A DNA stretch of 64,000 nucleotides, from NCBI RefSeq assembly GCF_004795035.1, contig NZ_SSBK01000019.1, positions 62,001 to 126,000 on the forward strand, in the 5' to 3' direction. Shown here piece by piece: positions 22,773 to 30,934 of the stretch. The position numbers and the translations under genes were made by a program. Position 1 is the first letter of the stretch. Each line of letters begins with the position of its first letter. This DNA comes from Streptomyces sp. A0958. GTDB lineage: Bacteria > Actinomycetota > Actinomycetes > Streptomycetales > Streptomycetaceae. The notes beneath the pieces are model-generated. The model had not been told where the DNA came from. It searched no databases and saw nothing but the letters and a program-made list of their open reading frames with translations.

Positions 22773-23693
22773 ATGACCTCATCGACCGCTCTGTGCACCG
22801 GACGCGTCGCCGCCGTCACCGGCGCCGGCCGTGGCCTCGGCCGCGCCCACGCCCTGGCCCTCGCCGCCGAGGGGGCGAAGGTCGTCGTCAACGACCTGGG
22901 CGTGGGTATCGACGGCTCGGGTACGGCCACCGGCCCCGCCCAGGAGGTCGTGGCACAGATCCGCGCGGCCGGCGGCGAGGCCGTCGCGCACAACGGCGAC
23001 ATCGCGACCGCCGAGGGCGCGGCCTCCCTCGTCGCCACCGCGCTCGACACCTTCGGCCGGCTCGACACGCTCGTCAACAACGCCGGATTCCTCCGCGACC
23101 GGATGCTGGCCAACCTGGACGAGGACGACTGGGACGCGGTCATGCGCGTCCACCTCAAGGGCCACTTCCTGCCGCTCAAGCACGCGGCGGCGCACTGGCG
23201 CGCCGAGGCGAAGGCCGGGCGCACCCCGTGCGCGCGCGTGATCAACACCAGTTCCGGGGCGGGGCTGCTGGGCAGTGTCGGCCAGGGCAACTACGCGGCC
23301 GCCAAGGCCGGGATCGTCGGCCTGACCCTGGTGGCCGCCGCCGAGATGGGCCGGTACGGGGTCCAGGTCAACGCCATCGCCCCCGCCGCCCGCACCCGGA
23401 TGACCGAGGACACCTTCGCGGACACCATGGCAGCCCCCGCCGAGGGGGAGTTCGACGCGATGGCCCCGGAGAACGTCTCGCCGCTCGTCGTCTGGCTCGG
23501 CTCGCCGGCGTGCGAGGGGGTCAGCGGCCGGGTCTTCGAGGCCGAGGGCGGGCGGATCACGGTGATGGAGGGCTGGCGGCCGGGCCCCACCGCGGACAGG
23601 GGCGCCCGGTGGAGCCCCGCCGAGGCCGGGGACGCGGCGCTGAAGCTGCTCGCCGAGGCCGAGCGGCCGCAGCCGGTGTACGGGGCGCGCTGA
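22773..23693 (+). CDS. HSD17B4-type SDR, Rv3548c-like
   Basis: A 306-residue SDR related to the ChsB1-like protein at 3,163. It has VTGAGRGLGRAHALALAAEG, NDLGVGIDGSG, NNAGFLRDRMLANLDEDDW, NTSSGAGLLGSVGQGNYAAA before the catalytic Lys, and an extended C-terminus with EGWRPGPTADRGARWSPAEA. That tail and the divergent position beside echA20 match Rv3548c, a KstR2-regulon SDR. It probably oxidises a 3-hydroxyacyl-CoA of ring C/D origin. I prefer the ATG at 22773, with GGAAAGGA upstream, over the in-frame ATG at 22755. Confidence 0.72.
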   Translation: MTSSTALCTGRVAAVTGAGRGLGRAHALALAAEGAKVVVNDLGVGIDGSGTATGPAQEVVAQIRAAGGEAVAHNGDIATAEGAASLVATALDTFGRLDTLVNNAGFLRDRMLANLDEDDWDAVMRVHLKGHFLPLKHAAAHWRAEAKAGRTPCARVINTSSGAGLLGSVGQGNYAAAKAGIVGLTLVAAAEMGRYGVQVNAIAPAARTRMTEDTFADTMAAPAEGEFDAMAPENVSPLVVWLGSPACEGVSGRVFEAEGGRITVMEGWRPGPTADRGARWSPAEAGDAALKLLAEAERPQPVYGAR

Positions 23694-23713
23694 CGGCGCA
23701 CGCGCACGCGCAC

Positions 23714-23756
23714 GCGGCGGGGCCGGGGTTACACGCCGTCACCCGGACCCCGCCGC
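23714..23756. terminator. hairpin between converging genes
   Basis: GCGGCGGGG (23714-23722) pairs with CCCCGCCGC (23748-23756), with additional CGGG/CCCG pairing inside. It lies between the SDR gene and the converging SnoaL-like gene; a GCACGC-rich run precedes it. Confidence 0.6.
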
Positions 23757-23763
23757 ACACGGG

Positions 23764-24261
23764 TCAGCCGCCCGCCGGCTCCCCGCGCACGCCCCGGGCC
23801 AGCAGCGCGGGGGACTCGGGCCGGCCGTCCAGGATGCGGTTGGTGCGGGTGACCACCTGCCAGCCCCCGCCGCCCGGCACCCGGCTCAGCCGCCAGTGGT
23901 TGGCGGTCGCCCGGCGCACGACGTACCGGCCCGCCTCGTGCACCACCATCAGCGAATGGCACACCGCCACCGCCTCGTCGCCCTCGACCGTGATGTGCGG
24001 CGGGCCCACGACATGCGCGCACCCCTGCCGTATCCAGCCCCGGTGCGCGGGGGACCGTACCATCTCGCCGATCCGCTCCCGGCCCGCGAGGTAGATCTCG
24101 TCGATGTCGTACACCCCGTCGGGTGCCCAGAGCGCGGCCACCCCGTCCGCCTCGCCGCTGTCCACCAGCGGCCCGTACGAGGCCATCGCGCGGGCGACGG
24201 CCCGCTCGTCCTCAAGCAGCCCCAACCGCGCCTCCAGGGCGGCGATCCGGTCCTCGCTCAC
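23764..24261 (-). CDS. SnoaL/NTF2-fold protein
   Basis: A 165-residue cone-barrel protein of the SnoaL-like group: an N-terminal helix with RIAALEARLGLLEDERAVAR, then SYGPLVDSGEADGVAALWAP and DGVYDIDEIYLAGRERIGEM, and a beta-sheet with VVGPPHITVEGDEAVAVCHS. Such folds are found in ketosteroid isomerases, dehydratases and scaffold proteins. In this neighbourhood a steroid isomerase or hydratase role is an inference; no specific catalytic set can be read. The GTG start overlaps the F420-type oxidoreductase stop (GTGA), so the two are coupled. Confidence 0.6.
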   Translation of the reverse strand: MSEDRIAALEARLGLLEDERAVARAMASYGPLVDSGEADGVAALWAPDGVYDIDEIYLAGRERIGEMVRSPAHRGWIRQGCAHVVGPPHITVEGDEAVAVCHSLMVVHEAGRYVVRRATANHWRLSRVPGGGGWQVVTRTNRILDGRPESPALLARGVRGEPAGG

Positions 24262-25133
24262 GCCCGCGCCCCCGCTGCCGCCGTGAGGCCCGCGACGGCG
24301 GCGAGCGCCTCCAGCTGTTCGACGTAATGGGCCGCCGACCGGGCGCTCAACGACACGCTGACCAGCGTGGCACCGGCATCGGACACCCTCCGCAACGCCT
24401 CCGCCGCGCCCCGCTCGTCGCCGGACGGGTCCAGTGGGTGGCCCGCGCTCAGCACCACCTCGAAGCCCTCGGGCAGCGTGGCCGCGCCCACCATCTCGCC
24501 CAGCCGGTCCAGCGGCAGGCCGAAAGGCACCCAGCCGTCGCCGTGCGCGAGCGCCCGGCGCAGCGAACGCGGAGTGCGGCCCCCGATCCACAGCGGCACC
24601 CGGTCCTGCACCGCGTGCGGCTCCACCACCAGGCCCTCGTAGTCGAAGTGCTCGCCGTGGTAGGCGGGTTCTCGCCGGGACAGCGAGGCACGCAGCGCGG
24701 CGAGCGCGTCGTCCGCGACCGCGCCCCGGCCCTCGAAGGCCGCGCCGAGCAGCCGGAACTCCTCCTCCAGACTGCCCACTCCGAGACCCAGGACGAGCCG
24801 CCCGCCCGAGACGCGGTCCAGGGTGCCGTAGCGCTTCGCGATCTCCAGCGGATGGTGGTAGCCGAGCACCAGGACCTGGGTGGCGAACCTGATCCGGCTG
24901 GTCCGGGCGGCCAGATGACCGAAGGTGGACAGCGGGTCCCAGTAGGTGCCGCCGCGCTGCTCCGCGACGCCCACGGGCACCGCGACGTGCTCGGAGCAGG
25001 TGAGGTGGTCGAAACCGAGCCGGTCGGCGGCCTCGGCGACCGCCCCCAGCTCCTCGATGCCGGCGGTGCGCTCCCAGGGGGAGTGGACGCCGGGGACGGC
25101 CGTGACGACGGGACTGTTGATGCCGAGCCGCAT
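24258..25133 (-). CDS. LLM-class F420-type oxidoreductase
   Basis: A 291-residue luciferase-like monooxygenase-fold protein. It shows LGFDHLTCSEHVAVPVG near residue 40, TYWDPLSTFGHLAARTSRIR, VLVLGYHHPLEIAKRYGTLD, SGGRLVLGLGVGSLEEEFRL and VPLWIGGRTPRSLRRALAHG, all typical of F420-dependent members. A similar gene (Rv3520c) lies in the mycobacterial cholesterol region, but the reaction is unknown. AGAGAGG precedes the ATG. It is followed by the SnoaL-like gene with a 4-nt overlap and is divergent from the HsdA-like SDR. Confidence 0.68.
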   Translation of the reverse strand: MRLGINSPVVTAVPGVHSPWERTAGIEELGAVAEAADRLGFDHLTCSEHVAVPVGVAEQRGGTYWDPLSTFGHLAARTSRIRFATQVLVLGYHHPLEIAKRYGTLDRVSGGRLVLGLGVGSLEEEFRLLGAAFEGRGAVADDALAALRASLSRREPAYHGEHFDYEGLVVEPHAVQDRVPLWIGGRTPRSLRRALAHGDGWVPFGLPLDRLGEMVGAATLPEGFEVVLSAGHPLDPSGDERGAAEALRRVSDAGATLVSVSLSARSAAHYVEQLEALAAVAGLTAAAGARA

Positions 25134-25246
25134 GGGGAAACCTCTCTCGGGCAGGACGGTACGGGCAGCGAGACGCCATCCAAGCCGCCCCGCCGCGCCC
25201 GCGACGGCCCGGTCCCGGTGGGCGGGAAGCCCCGCACCGGGCCCGT

Positions 25247-25295
25247 CCGGTCAGCGGGACGACGCGCCACCGCCCGGGCCCGGAACTCTTACGGT
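25247..25295 (+). promoter_or_regulatory. recurrent element plus -10 box, HsdA-like promoter
   Basis: CCGGTCAGCGGGACG (25247-25261) is followed after exactly 28 nt by TACGGT (25290-25295). Spacing and -10 hexamer are the same as at 6,538-6,586. The predicted start site near 25,302 leaves a leader of about 26 nt before the SDR gene at 25,328. Confidence 0.55.
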
Positions 25296-25327
25296 GCAGG
25301 CGTCATCCACCGAGCCGAGGAGTACTC

Positions 25328-26104
25328 ATGCCACGCAACGTCGTCGTCACCGGATCGGGTTCCGGGATCGGTGCCGCCCTCACCGCACTGCTCCGCGCCC
25401 AGGGGGACCGCGTGATCGGGGTGGACCTGCGGGGCGGCGACGTGGACGCCGACCTGTCCACGCCGCAGGGGCGCACCGCTGCCGCCGCGGCGGCCGCCGA
25501 AGCCGCAGGCTCCGTGGTCGACGCGGTCGTCACCTGCGCCGGCACCGCCGTACCGGGGCGCGGCATGGTGACCGTCAACTACTTCGGCACCACGGAGTTC
25601 CTGACGGCCCTGCGTCCGGCGCTCGCCGCGGCCGAGCGGCCGAGGGTCGTGGCCATCGGCTCCATCTCCGGTACCCAGACCGCCGACCCGGACGTCGTCG
25701 CCGCCTGCCTGGCCGGTGACGAGACAACGGCCCTGGCACACGCCGACCGCGCGGTGGCCGAGGGCCGCGCGCAGCAGCTGTACCCCTCGTCCAAGGCGGC
25801 CCTCGCCCAGTGGGCGCGGCGCACCGCGGTCGCCGAGGGCTGGGCGGACGCCGGAATCCCGGTGAACGTGGTGGCGCCCGGCGTCGTCCTCACCCCGATG
25901 AGCGCGGGCCTCTTCGACGACCCCGAGATGCGCAAGGTCATGGACGCGGCGGTCCCCATGCCCCTGGGCGGCTATCTGGAGCCCGAGGACGTCGCCCGCG
26001 CGGTGCTGTTCCTCGCCTCCGAGGCCAACAGCCACATCACCGGGCAGGTGGTGTACATCGACGGGGGCGCCGAAGCGACCCTGCGCGGACCCGGCGTGTT
26101 CTGA
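25328..26104 (+). CDS. HsdA-like 3-alpha-hydroxysteroid dehydrogenase/carbonyl reductase
   Basis: A 258-residue SDR of the small Comamonas HsdA type. It lacks the usual NNAG and instead has TCAGTAVPG, then VTVNYFGTTEFLTALRPALA, IGSISGTQTA, YPSSKAALAQW for the Tyr/Lys pair, and the C-terminal GQVVYIDGGAEATLRGPGVF. These parallel VSVNYFGATEL and the ending of C. testosteroni 3alpha-HSD/CR. That enzyme interconverts 3-hydroxy and 3-keto steroids, the entry step for many bile acids and androgens. It is a single-gene unit with its own promoter element. A long insertion around residues 125-145 (DETTALAHADRAVAEGR) is also present in HsdA. Confidence 0.7.
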   Translation: MPRNVVVTGSGSGIGAALTALLRAQGDRVIGVDLRGGDVDADLSTPQGRTAAAAAAAEAAGSVVDAVVTCAGTAVPGRGMVTVNYFGTTEFLTALRPALAAAERPRVVAIGSISGTQTADPDVVAACLAGDETTALAHADRAVAEGRAQQLYPSSKAALAQWARRTAVAEGWADAGIPVNVVAPGVVLTPMSAGLFDDPEMRKVMDAAVPMPLGGYLEPEDVARAVLFLASEANSHITGQVVYIDGGAEATLRGPGVF

Positions 26105-26125
26105 GCCCACCGCGCGGGAGAGCCA

Positions 26126-26245
26126 CGCGAGCCGGAACACGGTGCCGGAAGCACGCGAGCCGGAACCACGAGTGCCGGAACTGCGAGTGCCGGAACTGCG
26201 AGTGCTGGAACTGCGAGTGCTGGAACTGCGAGTGCTGGAACTGCG
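26126..26245. repeat. 15-bp tandem repeat array
   Basis: Five head-to-tail copies of AGTGCYGGAACTGCG occupy 26171-26245 (the first two with C, the last three with T at the variable base). Degenerate copies containing GCCGGAA extend back to about 26,126. The array lies in the intergenic space between the HsdA-like gene and a converging fadD gene, just before a terminator hairpin. It encodes no supported protein. Confidence 0.85.
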
Positions 26246-26247
26246 AG

Positions 26248-26286
26248 TGCCCCGGCCGCCGGAGTCCCCTCCGAGCGGCCGGGGCA
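26248..26286. terminator. bidirectional terminator hairpin
   Basis: TGCCCCGGCCGC (26248-26259) and GCGGCCGGGGCA (26275-26286) form a perfect 12-bp stem between two converging genes. Confidence 0.75.
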
Positions 26287-26304
26287 CCCGTGTGCCGGGG
26301 ACGG

Positions 26305-27948
26305 TCAGACCCGCACCTTGCGCCGGATCACCTTGCCCGTCGCGTTGCGCGGCAGCTCCTCGGCGGTCAGCCGCCACTGCGTGGGCACCTTGAAGTAGGA
26401 GAGCTGGCCCGCCGCGTACTCCCGCAGCGCCTCCTCGGTGACCGTCGCACCCGCCGCCAGGACCACCACCGCCGCGACCTCCTGGCCGAGGTCGGGGTGC
26501 GGCGTCCCAAGCACCAGGCACTCGCGCACGTCCGGGTGCTCCACGAGCACCGTCTCGATCTCGGCGGGATAGATGTTCTCGCCGCCCCGGATGATCAGGT
26601 CCGACCGGCGGCTGCCGAGATGGAGCCGGCCCTCGCGCAGCTGCCCCAGGTCACCCGTGCGCAGCCAGCGGTCCGGGCCGATGGCCCCCGCGGTCGCCTC
26701 CGGGTCCCGCCAGTAACCCAGCATGTTGTACTGGCTGCGCACCCAGACCTCGCCCTCCTCGCCCTCGCCGAGTACCTGGCCGAGCGGGTCGCGGATCTCC
26801 AGCGCGACCCCGGTGACGGGCCGGCCAAGGGTGCCGGGCGCGGCGGCCAGCTCCTGCGGGCTCGCGGCGGCGACCGCGGTGCACGTCTCGGTCAGCCCGT
26901 AGCTGTCCACCAGCGAGTCCTTCGCGAACGGCAGGCTCTTGCGCAGCCGCTCCTTGAACGCGGTCGACGAAGGCGCGGAGGCCAGGGCGAACGCCGTCAG
27001 CGAGGAGGTGTCGTACCGGTGCGCCCCGCCGTGTTCCAGCATCCGGTGGGCCATGGTGGGCACCGCGCCCCAGTTGGTGACGCGCTCCCGCTCGACCGTG
27101 CCCAGCACGGCGTCCACGTCGAACGCCCCCTGGTACAGCGCGATGCGGCTGCCCGTGGCCAGGCGCGGCACGGCCAGGTTGTGCAGGCTCGCGATGTGGA
27201 ACAGCGGCAACGTCAGCAGGTAGACCCGGTCCTGCGGGGGCGTCGGATCGCCCAGGGCCTGTCCCATCGCCTCGTTCAGGCGGTGGTACTCGACCACGGC
27301 CAGCAGGTTGCGATGGGTGTGCACGGCCCCCTTGGGACGGCCGGAGGTGCCCGAGGTGTAGAGGATGACCGCCGGATCGTCCTCGGCGACATCGGCGGAG
27401 GGCAGCGGCGCGTCCGGGTGGGCCCCGGTGAAGCGGGCGATGTCCTCCTCCATGGAGAGCACCGGCACCGCGCAGCCGGTCAGCTTCGCCGCCCGCCGGG
27501 CATCGGCCACCACGAGCGAGGGCTCCGCGTTGTCGAGGCCGTGCGCCAACTCACGCTCCGACCACCAGGCGTTGAACCCGACGGCGACCGCGCCGATGGA
27601 CACGGTGGCCCAGAACGTGATGATCCACTCCGGTGAGTTGGCCGCGGCGATGGCCACCCGGTCGCCCCTCGCGACGCCGTACTCCTCGCGCAGCACCCGG
27701 GCCAGGGAAGCGACCCGCTCCGCGTGCGCGGCGAAGGTGATCCGCCGGTCGGCCGTGACGATGAACTCACGGTCGGCGTGGGCCACGGAGGCGTGCAGCA
27801 CCTCGTGCAGGGCCCGATGGCGGTGCGTGAACACCGGCAGCCGGGTGCCCAGCACCTCGTCGTCGGCAAGCTCGAACCGGCCGCCCGGGCCGGTGAGCGC
27901 GGCCACCTGGGCGAGGGCGGCGGCGCGGTGATCCGTTTCGCTGGACAT
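26305..27948 (-). CDS. FadD-type acyl-CoA synthetase
   Basis: A 547-residue AMP-forming ligase: ILYTSGTSGRPKGAVHTHRN near residue 195, SYGLTETCTAVAA near 345, DRWLRTGDLGQL near 425, RRSDLIIRGGENIYPAEIE near 450, and the lysine in PRNATGKVIRRKV at the extreme C-terminus. It differs clearly from the FadD3-like protein at 7,493, so a different acid is expected. The steroid setting suggests a steroid side-chain acid (cholenoate or cholate type), but medium or long fatty acids cannot be excluded. The ATG has GGAGTCC upstream. It stands alone on the minus strand, divergent from the importer operon. Confidence 0.72.
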   Translation of the reverse strand: MSSETDHRAAALAQVAALTGPGGRFELADDEVLGTRLPVFTHRHRALHEVLHASVAHADREFIVTADRRITFAAHAERVASLARVLREEYGVARGDRVAIAAANSPEWIITFWATVSIGAVAVGFNAWWSERELAHGLDNAEPSLVVADARRAAKLTGCAVPVLSMEEDIARFTGAHPDAPLPSADVAEDDPAVILYTSGTSGRPKGAVHTHRNLLAVVEYHRLNEAMGQALGDPTPPQDRVYLLTLPLFHIASLHNLAVPRLATGSRIALYQGAFDVDAVLGTVERERVTNWGAVPTMAHRMLEHGGAHRYDTSSLTAFALASAPSSTAFKERLRKSLPFAKDSLVDSYGLTETCTAVAAASPQELAAAPGTLGRPVTGVALEIRDPLGQVLGEGEEGEVWVRSQYNMLGYWRDPEATAGAIGPDRWLRTGDLGQLREGRLHLGSRRSDLIIRGGENIYPAEIETVLVEHPDVRECLVLGTPHPDLGQEVAAVVVLAAGATVTEEALREYAAGQLSYFKVPTQWRLTAEELPRNATGKVIRRKVRV

Positions 27949-28034
27949 CGGGGACTCCTGGGCGTCGTGAACTCCACTGGGATCGCGGACGACGCCAGTC
28001 TCGGCAGTCGGGGCCCCTCGTTCCCCGCCTGATT

Positions 28035-28049
28035 CCGGTCACTGGGACA
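28035..28049 (+). promoter_or_regulatory. recurrent element copy without a matching -10
   Basis: CCGGTCACTGGGACA lies in the 360-nt gap between the divergent fadD gene and importer operon. It matches the other copies in 12 of the first 14 positions relative to 25,247, but no TAnnnT box lies 28 nt downstream. It may be a secondary site for the stronger copy 86 bp further on, or serve the minus strand. Confidence 0.4.
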
Positions 28050-28118
28050 CCGTGCCACGGGGCGGCGAGGAGCGGAAGCACGCCCGCGGCCCCCGTGCTC
28101 ACGCCCCCGGCCCGGGTT

Positions 28119-28168
28119 CCCGCTGAGTGGGATGCGTCACGTCGGCCGGATTTCGTCGGCCATAGCGT
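28119..28168 (+). promoter_or_regulatory. recurrent element plus -10 box, importer operon
   Basis: CCCGCTGAGTGGGATG (28119-28134) is followed after exactly 28 nt by TAGCGT (28163-28168). The inferred start site near 28,175 leaves a leader of about 134 nt rich in C and CCCGC runs before the binding-protein gene. The rest of the 360-nt intergenic space shows no gene. Confidence 0.55.
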
Positions 28169-28308
28169 CCCCCCACGATCCGCCCCCGGGCAACCCGCCC
28201 TCCGGCGCATCCGCACCCGCTCTTCCCGCCCGCCCCCGGGCACCGCTCTTCCCGCCCCCCGGGCACCTGTTCTTCCCGACTTCGGGCTCCGGACAACTGG
28301 AGGAAGCA

Positions 28309-29922
28309 ATGAAGCGAGCACCACGGGCCAGAGCCCGCCTCGCCGCCGTCCTGGCCGCCGCGGCTCTGATCACCTCCGCCTGCGCCTCACCCGACGACGG
28401 GGCCGGCGGCAAGGAGCAGAAGACCGAACGCGGCCGGTACACCTTCGGCAGCATCGGTGAACAGCCGAAGGGCGGCACTCCGGTCCGCGGCGGCACCCTG
28501 CGCTTCGCGGACTACGGCGAGGCCCGCAGCCTCAGCCCCGCCGTCACCTACGCCACCGGTGCGTCCGGCGGTTCCGCCCTGGCCGCCGTCTACGACGTAC
28601 TGATGCGCTATGACACCGCCGCGAAGAAGTACGAACCGTGGCTGGCGAAGTCGCTGGAGAGCAGCGCCGACCTGAAGACCTGGACCCTGAAGCTGCGCGA
28701 CGGCGTCACCTTCTCCGACGGCACCCCGCTCAACGCCGAGGCCGTCGTCGGCAGCATCGCCTGGTACCAGAGGAACAAGGGCGCCGACACCGCGCTGCTG
28801 GCGCCGAACGTCGCGAAGACCGAGGCCACCGACGACCGCACCGTCGTCTTCACCCTCCGCAGCGCGTGGGCCACCTTCCCCGCGATGCTCGCCCAGGCAC
28901 CCGGCATGATCGTCGCGCCGGCCGCGTACGCCACGAAGACCTTCCGCCCGATCGGCGCCGGACCCTTCACGCTCGGTTCGTACGCCCCGCAGGAGGAGAT
29001 GGTCCTCAAGGCGAACAAGAAGTACTGGAAGGGCGCCCCCTACCTCGACGCGCTGCGCTTCACCTGGCCGCAGGCCGACCGCTCCAAGCTGGAGGCGCTG
29101 AACGACGGCACCGCCGACGTGACGTACATGCGCAGCCCCGACGTCGTCGACGACGCGGTGAAGGAGGGCCACCCGGGGGAGCTGACCCTCACCGGCCTCG
29201 GCAACATGATCACCATCAACGCCCGCACCGGCCGTCCGGGCAGCGACCTGCGCGTGCGCAAGGCGATGGCGCTGGCTCTCGACCCGAAGCTCGACACCGC
29301 ACGCGCCTACGACGGCAAGGGCCTGCCGGGCCAGGAGGTCTTCCCGCCCGAATCGCGCCTGCACTCCTCGGTCAAACCCCTCGGCGTCGACCTCGAACAG
29401 GCCGAAAAGCTCCTTGCCGAGGCCAAGAAGGACGGCTACGACGGCAAGCTCACCTACATGGACGGCACCGACCCCGTCTCCCGCGCGAAGGCCGTCGTCA
29501 CCAAGGCGATGCTGGAACGCGTCGGCTTCAAGGTGAAACTCGACATGGTCCCCTCCATCGCGGACCGGGTGGCGAAGACCTATGTGGAACACGACTTCGA
29601 CATCAGCCGAGGCGCGGCGAGCGTCTCCGAGAGCGACCCGTACCACCGCCTCCAGAGCGTCCTGAACTCCGAGAGCTACGGCAACCCCGGCGGTTACGCC
29701 AACAAGAAGATGGACGCCCTGCTCGTCGAGTTGCAGGCCGCCGACAGCGACGCGGAGACCCAGCGGATTCTCGACGACGTCCAGACCCTCTTCAACGAGG
29801 ACGTCCCCCTCGTCAACCTCGGGGCCAGCGCCGGCTTCACCGCCTGGGGCGAGAACGTGCACGGCATCGTGCCGACCGACGAGTACATGGCCCTCTTCGG
29901 CGAGGCATGGATCAGCAAGTGA
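28309..29922 (+). CDS. ABC importer solute-binding lipoprotein (family 5)
   Basis: A 537-residue extracytoplasmic binding protein. The N-terminus has a signal sequence and lipobox (LITSAC, Cys near residue 25). The family-5 core includes KTWTLKLRDGVTFSDGTPLN, FRPIGAGPFTLGSYAPQEEM and RKAMALALDPKL. Family 5 proteins bind oligopeptides but also nickel, opines and other bulky ligands, so the ligand is open. GGAGGAAG precedes the ATG. It is the first of seven codirectional genes with mostly four-base overlaps: this protein, two permeases, two ATPases, a flavin reductase and an amidase. Confidence 0.88.
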   Translation: MKRAPRARARLAAVLAAAALITSACASPDDGAGGKEQKTERGRYTFGSIGEQPKGGTPVRGGTLRFADYGEARSLSPAVTYATGASGGSALAAVYDVLMRYDTAAKKYEPWLAKSLESSADLKTWTLKLRDGVTFSDGTPLNAEAVVGSIAWYQRNKGADTALLAPNVAKTEATDDRTVVFTLRSAWATFPAMLAQAPGMIVAPAAYATKTFRPIGAGPFTLGSYAPQEEMVLKANKKYWKGAPYLDALRFTWPQADRSKLEALNDGTADVTYMRSPDVVDDAVKEGHPGELTLTGLGNMITINARTGRPGSDLRVRKAMALALDPKLDTARAYDGKGLPGQEVFPPESRLHSSVKPLGVDLEQAEKLLAEAKKDGYDGKLTYMDGTDPVSRAKAVVTKAMLERVGFKVKLDMVPSIADRVAKTYVEHDFDISRGAASVSESDPYHRLQSVLNSESYGNPGGYANKKMDALLVELQAADSDAETQRILDDVQTLFNEDVPLVNLGASAGFTAWGENVHGIVPTDEYMALFGEAWISK

Positions 29923-29965
29923 CCCCGTCGACCGGCCTGCCGCCCCCGGCAGATCTGGAGGAACC

Positions 29966-30934
29966 ATGAGTCCCGCCGCACTGCGCCGCCTGGCCCTACG
30001 GGCCGTGGAACTGGTGGGCGTGCTCCTCATCGCGAGCATCGGGGTGTTCTCCCTGGTGGTCCTGCTGCCCTCGGACCCGGCCGTCGACATCCTCGGGGCG
30101 GGACGCTCGCCCGCCGAGTACGCCGAGGTCCGCCACGACCTCGGCCTCGACCAGCCGCTCGTCACCCGCTACTTCGACTGGCTGGGCAACGCCCTCACCG
30201 GCGACCTCGGCCACTCCGTCGTACCCCCGCAGAGCGACGTCACCGACCGGGTGCTGTCCGCGCTGCCGGTCAGCTTCGAGATCGCGGTGCTCGGGCTGCT
30301 GATCGCCCTGGTCATCGCGGTGCCGCTGGCCATGTGGTCGGCGTACCGGGAGGGTTCGGCGGCCGACCGGATCATCGGCGCCGGCACCTTCGGCGTGCTG
30401 TCCGTGCCCAGCTTCCTGGCCGGCCTGCTGCTGGTGCTCGTCCTGGTCGACTCGGCGGGCTGGTTCCCGCGCGCCGAATGGGTGCGCATCGGCGACGGGA
30501 ACCTGGCGGGCAACCTGCACCACGCCTTCCTGCCGGCCCTGACCGTGGGGCTCGCCGAACTCGCCATGTTCACCCGGGTCCTGCGCGGCGACCTCATCGT
30601 CACCCTTCGCGAGGACTACATCCTCGCCGCCCGCGCCAAGGGCATGAACCCGCTGCGCATCCTGTTCTCCGACGCCCTGCGCCCCTCCTCGTTCTCCCTG
30701 GTCACCCTGCTCGGGCTCAGCCTGGGCCGGCTCATCGGGAGCACCGTCGTCGTGGAGTACCTGTTCTCCCTGCCCGGCATGGGGACGCTCATCGTCAACG
30801 CGGCGGGCCAGGGCGACTATCCGATGGTCCAGGGCGCGGTGCTCACCATCGCCGTGATCTACGTGGTGATCAACGCCGGCATCGACCTCTCCTACGGCTA
30901 CCTAGACCCGAGGACGCGACGTGTCCATGTCTGA
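29966..30934 (+). CDS. DppB-type ABC permease
   Basis: A 322-residue inner-membrane permease of the DppB/OppB group with about six hydrophobic segments. The N-terminal segment VELVGVLLIASIGVFSLVVL is followed by LPSDPAVDILG and an LGLDQPLVTRYFDWLGNALT stretch typical of the group. The coupling loop is EDYILAARAKGMNPLRILFS near residue 220. It is 43 nt after the binding-protein gene and ends inside the next permease gene (overlap). Confidence 0.88.
   Translation: MSPAALRRLALRAVELVGVLLIASIGVFSLVVLLPSDPAVDILGAGRSPAEYAEVRHDLGLDQPLVTRYFDWLGNALTGDLGHSVVPPQSDVTDRVLSALPVSFEIAVLGLLIALVIAVPLAMWSAYREGSAADRIIGAGTFGVLSVPSFLAGLLLVLVLVDSAGWFPRAEWVRIGDGNLAGNLHHAFLPALTVGLAELAMFTRVLRGDLIVTLREDYILAARAKGMNPLRILFSDALRPSSFSLVTLLGLSLGRLIGSTVVVEYLFSLPGMGTLIVNAAGQGDYPMVQGAVLTIAVIYVVINAGIDLSYGYLDPRTRRVHV

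Noticed and set aside
26171..26245. CRISPR array
   Set aside because: Units are 15 bp and contiguous, with no spacers; it is a simple tandem repeat.
27974..27984. A further copy of the recurrent element (CCACTGGGATC) upstream of the FadD-type gene
   Set aside because: It lies too close to the fadD start to act at -50, has no -10 box at 28 nt on either strand, and matches only the core.
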